Of a stretch of DNA of 64,000 nucleotides, positions 1-7,100 are shown piece by piece. The stretch's first letter is position 1; each line of letters opens with the position of its first letter. Source of the stretch: Brachycybe producta (taxonomy: Eukaryota; Arthropoda; Diplopoda; Playtdesmida; Andrognathidae); the NCBI GenBank assembly GCA_036925085.1, contig JAUPFP010000014.1, forward strand, positions 431,001-495,000. Direction: 5' to 3'. The notes under the pieces were generated by a model. The model did no database searches. It saw only the letters and a list, made by a program, of their open reading frames with translations, and was not told the origin of the DNA. A program made the translations under genes and the position numbers.

Positions 1-560
1 CTTTAAGGTGGTTTAAAAGTGTAAACTAGCGGATCTCGAACACAGGCAATTAGAAATCGGGACATACAGAAGTTGGCTCCGCCCTTTTTATGACGACCGA
101 CAACTTCTAATTGTTTGGTCATGTAGTCTGACGTCACATGCTCCGCCCTTTTCAACGTCGAACCACACAACAAACCAATTGGAAGTTGCTGGTCGTCATA
201 AAAAGGGCGGAGCCAACATCTGTTCGTCCCGATTTCTAATTGCCTGTCTCTCGAATTTTGGTTATTTTGTCTTTCAGGTGCAAAATGAAGAGAAGTTTGA
301 ACAGAGTTTTAGAAACTAGAAGGGTTGCTTGCTCTCAATTTTTTAAAAGTCTTATTCATGTTGAGAATCTTTCACAATAAGCTTTTTATCTAAATTTGAA
401 AATGAACAAACTTTTAAACTGACAATGTTTTTTTTTAAATGTTTTTCTAGAAAAAAAGTTTATTTTGAAAGATTATCAAACATGAGAAATATCCTTAAGT
501 GTGATTAAACTCTACACCTTTCTAGTTTCTAAAACACTATTTCTTCTTAGATGTATGTTG
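1..560. repeat. Family D hairpin repeat, interrupted by a family A element
   Basis: The stretch has the marks of a repeat seen many times in this window: a 'gtctttcaggtgcaaaatga' block, a 'gaaactagaagggt' block, then an inverted counterpart 'ctttctagtttctaaaacac' near 520-535. The middle contains stretches related to 'aagtttattttgaaagat'. The best match is the copy at 58936-59310. The unit is split at about 42-246 by a family A element. It is non-coding, and a MITE-like origin is inferred from the inverted layout. Confidence 0.6.
42..246. mobile_element. Family A MITE, copy 1
   Basis: The ends are inverted repeats: ACAGGCAATTAGAAATCGGG at the left and its complement at the right (about 228-247). 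The arms stay complementary inward through the block containing 'ggctccgccc'. The centre holds the palindrome TGACGTCA. The flanks share TCTCGAA (34-40 and 249-255), consistent with a worn 9-10 bp target duplication inside a family D repeat. There is no coding capacity, so it would depend on a transposase elsewhere. Confidence 0.72.
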
Positions 561-1183
561 CTTTTCTGAAAAATGCAGAAAATAACCTCAAAATCACCTG
601 TTTTCTAAAAACACATCTTAACTTGAAATGGGGTTATTTATATTAAAAAAAAGACCCAGTTAAAATGAAATTTGACATTTTAAAAGCTCTTTAAAATAAC
701 ACAAGAAATAATTCCTCCCCCCAAAAAAAGAAGTGAAAGTAAATTGTCAAACATAATTTGCATTTAGAGGTTTATATGAATATAATGAAGTAGTGAGGAG
801 GAAAGGGGGGTTGAGGAGGAGGTTAGTTTAATAAACAATTGACTTTGAAGAAGTGGATGACGGGGGGGGGGAGGGGGAGGGGGGAGAGAGAAAAAAAATC
901 GATATTAGCTTCAGCTTTCGAAGCTGTGTTTTGTTGAGCTTAATTTCTGATAATAATGAACAAATAGATTGTTCTTAATAAATTGCTACTTTGTTGTCTC
1001 AACGTGATTGCAATGACACACAACCACAAACAATTAACATTATGACAATGAAAGGAGTCAAACGAATGATGATACTAGAAAGACTAATTGGCTTCCGGGT
1101 TCGAAATCTGTGGCAAAATGTTTTCCCCATCAAAATTAACTATTATTTTGGGTTACAACTAATAAAGCTCTTGGCTAATACCC
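561..1183. other. AT-rich non-coding stretch
   Basis: No gene is recognised. It includes a purine-rich run around 795-895 (G tracts and GA). The only open frame of note (about 991-1203) is short, low in complexity and has no recognisable motif. Confidence 0.6.
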
Positions 1184-1455
1184 TGTACACATACATGAGC
1201 TAAATGAATTCAAATTAAATGTGTTTAGGTGAATTATACGGAATACAGTTAAGGACATGAACCCAAATAAAAATTGACTTTAATTATTAATATTTTAAAT
1301 TGAAATACTAAATCAATATTTTGTCAATAGTTTATGTATTTCAGTATTAACTCAATATTTTGAGATTATTAACTGAATAAATTGAATGCGACATATTGTC
1401 CGTTTGCCCTTCACAGGCCTCTGTAGAACGTGTTTAATATTTAAATGCATTTAAC
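1184..1455 (+). repeat. Family E dispersed repeat, copy 1
   Basis: This segment closely matches 62315-62625 in the same orientation and 51400-51690 in reverse. Shared blocks include 'aattcaaattaaatgtgttt', 'ctaaatcaatattttgtcaa' and 'atttaaatgcattta'. It has no coding capacity. The ends carry 'tacacac'-like inverted sequence in the other copies, which suggests a short non-autonomous DNA element, but class is not settled. Confidence 0.65.
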
Positions 1456-1942
1456 TGCGTTTGTGAATAAAACATATTGACTAAAGTGTTTCAGACACAA
1501 TGTCTGAAGCATGTCTCTTACGACTACAACCCATAAATAAAATTAATCACAATTAATCAATTACTATTGTGAGACGTTTTGGGGCCGCCGCTATTTTATT
1601 AATTTAGCGCCGTTTTGTTTTCTTTAATTTTGTAGGCACTGTGTATTTTGTAGCTTCTGGGCCACTCGGTACTAATAGGTACCGATTGACCCAGATTCTA
1701 TTTTTAGCTTGACCTTATCGTTCTCCCCTCTTTATCATTGTATTATCCTTCCACATGAGTGGATTCTTATCATTTTAATTTGATGTTGTTTTCGTTTTTC
1801 CCCCTTTTAACTAAAAGGGTGACGTGTCTAATATTTTGGTGACCACTGGTCAATCACTTTTGATTGGCCAGTTTGGTTTTTACTGTTGTTTTTGCCCAAT
1901 CAGGGGCTACTGAGAAAGTGTTCTCAGTATCCTCTTTTTGGG

Positions 1943-1950
1943 TATAAAAA
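1943..1950 (+). promoter_or_regulatory. TATA box of element 1 LTR
   Basis: TATAAAAA follows a hairpin-rich U3 and is placed to start transcription around 1970-1980. This would define the U3/R boundary. The identical copy in the 3' LTR is at 10542-10549. Confidence 0.7.
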
Positions 1951-2100
1951 GGCCGTGTTTTTGTATGTAAGTTAGTTAGTTCTTAAATAACGAACCTATG
2001 CCCAATTCTGGCTAGGTTTTTAGATATTATTTTGAATGTTATTATTTCTATGTGTTGTGTGCTTAAACCAGTTCGATTCGTTTAATGTTTTTATCTACGA

Positions 2101-2106
2101 AATAAA
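2101..2106 (+). terminator. Polyadenylation signal in element 1 LTR
   Basis: AATAAA lies about 150 nt downstream of the TATA box. In the 3' LTR copy (10700-10705) it would serve to end and polyadenylate the element RNA. Confidence 0.6.
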
Positions 2107-2221
2107 CAACGATTTTATATTTAAACTAAACAGTGGTGTTTAATTGTTTTTGACTAAAATTCCGCGGTTGTGCATTTCATCATTGCAGCTCTTCACCTTT
2201 TTGGATACTTCGATGACCCAA

Positions 2222-2606
2222 CAGGTGCAAACCTGCAACACCAGAGAGTGAGTATATTTTGCACGATTCTTAGGGCAGATTTACGGACGAAAGTCCGAGA
2301 GATACAGAGATTAAAGATCCTCAAGACTGTGAAGTCTTTTGCCAGAGACTAGTGAGGACATAAAATAGACGTTATATTGGTCTAGTCCTCCCGGACCAGT
2401 AGAATTAGTGGCCTAGCCAACCACTATCAATACGAGTGTAAACTCGCTCGTATTAACCTAAAAGAGCAGATTCTACTAGTGGAAAAAGGTCCGTCACAAT
2501 ATATGGTGGAGGTGCGGGGTAGTTTATAAAACTTGCTACCTCGTTTTGCCCTAAGAAACGTGTTGAAAAACACGAAAATTATCGTAATTCAATTGTGCAA
2601 ACAATT
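2222..2606 (+). promoter_or_regulatory. Structured leader with six GNRA tetraloop hairpins
   Basis: Six stem-loops of 5-6 bp, each with a GNRA loop, lie between R/U5 and the gag AUG. They are at 2222-2235 (loop GCAA), 2284-2297 (GAAA), 2323-2338 (GTGA), 2433-2446 (GTAA), 2559-2574 (GAAA) and 2591-2606 (GCAA). The first four are in the LTR and recur in the 3' LTR. An 8-bp pairing (AGTAGAAT near 2399 with ATTCTACT near 2470) encloses part of the set. In retroviruses such leader hairpins can serve dimerisation, packaging or translation; a role here is inference. Confidence 0.75.
2504..2521 (+). promoter_or_regulatory. Primer-binding site, tRNA-Ala-like
   Basis: TGGTGGAGGTGCGGGGTA starts 5 nt after the LTR end. 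It is complementary to a tRNA 3' end that terminates CCTCCACCA, which resembles animal tRNA-Ala; that assignment is from memory of tRNA-Ala acceptor sequences. The same 18 nt occur in element 2 at 17059-17076. Confidence 0.8.
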
Positions 2607-2672
2607 TTGAAACAAAACAAAAATTTTTCGAAACACTTTTACGTTTTTAATTGACACAAATTACGATACATA

Positions 2673-4142
2673 ATGATGAATACCAACGGAATAACCGCAA
2701 GGTTCTCCCAGCAACTCCAATACAGACGCCGACGTGATCAGCTCGTAAAAGAACGAGCGAAAGCTCGGGAAGCACGCCGTGTTGCCCGAGAAACACGAAA
2801 GCAAGAGAAGGAGGACAAGCTGAGGACCCTTGCTGAAGAGAAGCGACTCCAGGAGGAAGAGAAACGTGCCGAAGAAGAAGAACGCCAAGCCGACGCCCGA
2901 CTAAAGATTGAAGCAGCATCTTCTGAAGCCTCTCAACGAAGCAACGAGCAGAAGATGGTCGATCGGTTTGCTGAACTCATGAAAGACGCCACTCCTGTGA
3001 GCCGAGAAGAATTGGTAAGACGGTTATGTGGAGAATCGACTCCACACCACCTTGAACACACACATGAAAGAAATCTCAGACAACGAAGTAAATCACCGAC
3101 AGAATCCGGGCGTAAGCTCAGGGCCGAAGCTCCTGAATGGACTCCGAACCTGGGACCGACGCCATATTCTGAAAAGAATTCACTTCATCCACTTCAGGGT
3201 TTTCCAAAGTATGATGGATCTGAGAACATACTTCTTTATGTTGAAGAGTTCGAAGATATTGCGATTGCGCACCAATGGAACTCCCTGCAGCGATGCAGTC
3301 ACTTTACTGGTCTCCTTCGTAAACGAGCAATCAAATGGCTTGCTCGTTTTCGGTTGGAATATGGCGAAATAAATTGGCCTATGATGCGTAACGGAATTAT
3401 AAATGAATTTCTGTTACCTGACCAAAAAGTGAGGATGAAAAATGAGCTGTCCGCAAGGACCCAAAAAGATAATGAAACTTTTAAGGTCTATGCAGAAGAG
3501 TATGCAGAGATGTATCGAAGGATACATCCCAATGATGACGACTCTTTGCTGATTTCGAGCCTGAGGAAAAGTCTTTTACCATCTTTGAAGCTGCATCTGT
3601 TTGGAGCACCGAAGGACAATCTTTACGACTTCGTCAAGTTTGCCGCCCAGACTGAGGGAGAGCTGATAGAAGAGAATATGTTGACGTACAAGACGACTAC
3701 TGGTAACCAGCCGGCCCAGCAGCAGAAGCCTCAACAACAGAAACAGCAGCAACAGCAGCAAAAGAAACAACAGACGTGGACGAACAGGAACACGGCCACG
3801 TCTGAAAAGACGCAGGACACGAAGACGAATCAAGATGGTGGACAGAAATTCCAGCAGAGAAAAAGATCTACTGGACCACTCATCTGCTATCAGTGTCAGG
3901 AGCCTGGACACAGAGCGTTCCAGTGCACCAATGAACCGAAACCGAGGAAGGAAGAGAACAAGACGACTCCACCAACTCCAGTCAACCGAGTTGATGAACC
4001 GTCGGAAACGACGGCGCCGAAAATCTTCTGCGCTGACGAAATCCACGTTCTACCGAATGGGATGAAAATGGTACCGGTATTAATTAATAATCAAACGCAC
4101 TATTTTCATTTCGAAAACCACCAGAAGGCTTTAAACTACTAG
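2673..4142 (+). CDS. gag: Gag polyprotein of element 1
   Basis: 489 residues, starting at ATGATG after the structured leader. Residues about 18-105 form a long, highly charged Lys/Arg/Glu stretch likely to be coiled coil. Residues about 185-330 resemble the retrotransposon Gag capsid region (WLARF at about residue 218). A Gln-rich linker (about 343-370) follows, and then one CCHC zinc knuckle, C-x2-C-x4-H-x4-C, at 405-418, expected to bind element RNA. Gag should assemble cytoplasmic virus-like particles. The frame ends TTA AAC TAC TAG, placing a -1 slippery heptamer two codons before the stop, so a minority of ribosomes should pass into pol. Length is ordinary for Ty3/Gypsy Gag; the N-terminal charged arm is longer than usual. 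Confidence 0.93.
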   Translation: MMNTNGITARFSQQLQYRRRRDQLVKERAKAREARRVARETRKQEKEDKLRTLAEEKRLQEEEKRAEEEERQADARLKIEAASSEASQRSNEQKMVDRFAELMKDATPVSREELVRRLCGESTPHHLEHTHERNLRQRSKSPTESGRKLRAEAPEWTPNLGPTPYSEKNSLHPLQGFPKYDGSENILLYVEEFEDIAIAHQWNSLQRCSHFTGLLRKRAIKWLARFRLEYGEINWPMMRNGIINEFLLPDQKVRMKNELSARTQKDNETFKVYAEEYAEMYRRIHPNDDDSLLISSLRKSLLPSLKLHLFGAPKDNLYDFVKFAAQTEGELIEENMLTYKTTTGNQPAQQQKPQQQKQQQQQQKKQQTWTNRNTATSEKTQDTKTNQDGGQKFQQRKRSTGPLICYQCQEPGHRAFQCTNEPKPRKEENKTTPPTPVNRVDEPSETTAPKIFCADEIHVLPNGMKMVPVLINNQTHYFHFENHQKALNY

Positions 4143-4174
4143 GGGCGCCACTCGCACCCAAAGTAGTGACGCCC
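4130..4174 (+). promoter_or_regulatory. -1 programmed frameshift signal, element 1
   Basis: In the gag frame the sequence reads T TTA AAC (4130-4136), a classic X XXY YYZ slippery heptamer, followed by TAC TAG. A 6-nt spacer then leads to a stem: GGGCG (4143-4147) with CGCCC (4170-4174), and CACT (4149-4152) with AGTG (4165-4168), with a 12-nt loop. The pol frame is open from 4091 and lies exactly at -1 relative to gag. This is seen in the sequence; use in vivo is inferred. Confidence 0.85.
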
Positions 4175-7100
4175 GGAAAAGATGTTGAAGAGAGACCACA
4201 AGAAGAGGAGTTGCCGAAACCTGAAGAAGTGGACGTCCAGGTTCGACGGGACCGGATAACGAGAGAATCTATTGGGATGGCTGCGGTCAACCATGCGGGG
4301 ATGTCTCCAGGTCTGGGTAGCCCGTGCCAAAACGCCGACAAAGAAGAGGAATCGACAACACCTGAGCAGAGCTGTGCTGCGGTACAGCTAAAGGACTCTC
4401 CGATGCATAAAGCAGACTTTGGAGATGGGATCCAAATCCGTACTATCTACGAAGATGGGAGCCGGCGGAAACCACTGCAAAGTGGGGCCTCTACGTCGTT
4501 TGCAAGAACGAACGACGCCAAGATGTCCAACAAAGCAGAACAGTGTGTGGCGAAAAAGGGAGTAACCACACCTGTTAAAACTCAAGCAGAGCAAGTAGTA
4601 GTCTCGAAAGAGGCTACTCTTGTTAAAAATAAAGCAGAACAGAGTTTGGCGGAAAAAGGAGTAACCACACCTGTTAAGACTAAAGAAGAACAAGTAGTAG
4701 TCTCAAAAGGAGCTACTCTTGTTAAAACCCAAGAAGAACAGTGTGTAGTGAAAACGAAAGTAGCCACTCCTGTTATTAAGCAGGGGCAGACTGTGGCGAA
4801 AACCAAAGAAGTACCCACACCTGCTCAAAAATATAAAGCAGAACATGGAGTAGTGAAAGAGGGAGTAGCTACACCTGTTAAGGGTTCAACTGAAGAGTCT
4901 AGTCTTCTCTACCGGTTGCAAAACCCGTGTTGTACACAAACAATTCGAGATGTTTGGACCAAGTTGACTGAGACAGTCACGCCTCGTGAACTTCAAGCCC
5001 AAAATCAAGACGAGCAGACGGCACCTAAAGTTTGTGTGAACTTTGGAGGTCGTGAGTTAGAAATGACTGCTGACAGTGGCGCCGAGATGTCCATCATCAG
5101 TGAGTCATTGGTCAAAGACATGAAACTCATTGTGGATCCACTTCCGTTCCCGCCAAATCTGACTGGTGCCGGAGGTAGCCCACTGAACATCATGGGACAA
5201 GTCATCGTGCCAATTCAGGTCGCCGAAAAGCTTGTCAAAGGAAAGGTGATTGTCATCAAAGGACGACGTGAGGCCTTGCTGGGGAACGACCTTGGAAAAG
5301 ATCTCAACCTTTGCTTGGACATGAACAACAAGAAAGTCTACTTCAGAGAGGAACTGTTGCCGGACACTCTCCAAAAGCAGCAACAAGCAGAAGATTTCAT
5401 TCGAAATCTTAGAAATCAAGAGGAAGAGGATCTACAAGAGAAACTCCTGAAGAAGGGGCCAGCAAAACTACGCCTGGTCCAGAATCTCGTGTTGGATCCA
5501 AAGAAAGCTGCAATCGTCGAGGTCAATGCTCCTGATGATCTACAAGAAGGTAGTCTCCAGTTCATCGACTCGTGCGAAAGCACGCTCCAACAGAGAGGAA
5601 TCAAAGTTTCTCCTGGGATCATTGAAGGAAGAGGAAAGTCTATCCTTCAAATCCAAATCTTCAATCCATCTGGAGAGGTTATGCACCTCGGAGCCAGAGA
5701 AACGATCGCAGAGATCGAGGACGTCGTCACAGCTCTTAATGTGCCTGTGGGCCCCTCGATTTACAAAATTGAAGCTCAAAGTGACCAAGTGAGATCCAAA
5801 GAATATGTCGAATTTCAAGACAGTCTTAACGTCAATCCGAATCGTCCAAGAGAAGAAAAAATGGCGATTCGGAAGCTTCTCGGAGAATTCAGAGATATTT
5901 TTGCCTTCAAGACCTCCGACTTGAAAGAGACAAACTTAACGAAACACGTGATTGACACGGGTGCAAACCCGCCGGTTCGAGAACCGCTCCGGCGTACTTC
6001 ACCTGCTCAGAGAGAGATCATCAAGTCGACACTACGTGATATGTTGGATGCCGGCATTGTAAGCCCATCCAAGAGTTCGTACGCAAGTCCGGTGGTGATT
6101 GTCAAGAAGAAGAATGGTCAGCATCGATTTTGCGTCGATTATCGCAAATTAAATGCTCAAACCAAACCTGACCAATATCCGTTACCCCGGATAGATGACG
6201 CTTTCGACTCACTTTCAGGAGCCACGATTTTTGCAACCTTGGATTTAATATCAGGTTATTGGCAATTTCCGGTGGAAGAAAGAGATCGAGAAAAAACGGC
6301 TTTCGTATGCACAAATGGCCTCTACGAATTTAACAGAATGCCGTTTGGTTTGATGAACGCACCTGCAACGATGCAGCGTGCTTTGGATTTGTTACTGGCA
6401 GGCCACAAATGGGAGACCTGCCTGGTCTATTTAGATGACATTGTCATCTTTGCGAAAGACTTCGAAGAGTTCATGAAGAGATTGAGAGATATCTTGGTGC
6501 TCATCCGGAATGCCAATTTAAGCCTTCAACCAAGTAAATGTTTCTTTGGAGAAGACGAGATCAACTACCTTGGCCACAAGATCAGTGCCCTTGGTATTCG
6601 ACCTGATGAAGAAAAAGTGCAGACGATTCAAGGATTTCCTGCACCGAAAAACGTGACTGACGTCAGAAGCTTCCTTGGGATGACCGGCTACTACAACCGT
6701 TTCATCGAGAACTACTCCAAGATCGCCAAACCAATGCAAGCCCTAGTCAAGAAGGACCTGGACTTCAAATGGGATGACGACTGCGAGGTCGCTTTTGATA
6801 GTCTGAAGAAGGCTCTTTGCTCCGCTCCGATTCTAACTTTGTATGATCCGGAGGCAGAAATTGCCTTGCACACTGATGCTTGTGATTACCAGATTGGTGT
6901 CATAATTTATCAGTATGCGAAAAACGAAAAGAAACCTGGAGTTCTAGGTTACTACAGCCGAAAACTCCAGGGAGCAGAACGAAACTACGGAACGACTGAA
7001 AAAGAATGTCTTGCAATCGTTTATGGCATAGAGAAAGCCAGACCGTATGTTTTCAACCGGAAATTCAGAGTATTTACCGATCATAAGGCCCTGTGCTATT

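Larger units (their letters stand above)
1570..2498 (+). repeat. 5' LTR of element 1
   Basis: 929 bp, TGAGACG at the start and CGTCACA at the end (imperfect inverted ends). It is matched base for base by 10169-11097 apart from position 1802. U3 contains a chain of short hairpins (1667-1684, 1802-1819, 1846-1871, 1908-1929), then a TATA box at 1943. U5 is full of small stem-loops. The 60-residue open frame at 2170-2352 lies wholly inside the LTR and is probably not a gene. Confidence 0.95.

Noticed and set aside
2170..2352. 60-residue open frame present in both LTRs of element 1 (also 10769-10951)
   Set aside because: It lies across R/U5 hairpins, has no recognisable domain, and is identical in both copies only because the LTRs are.
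2284..2400. Hammerhead ribozyme in the LTR of element 1
   Set aside because: A GAAA and nearby stems drew attention, but the GAAA is simply a tetraloop and no CTGANGA core lies in the right place.
4166..4168. GTG as start codon of pol in element 1 (and GTG at 18706 in element 2)
   Set aside because: Animal translation does not normally start at GTG. The frames are open upstream and a -1 slippery site explains entry.
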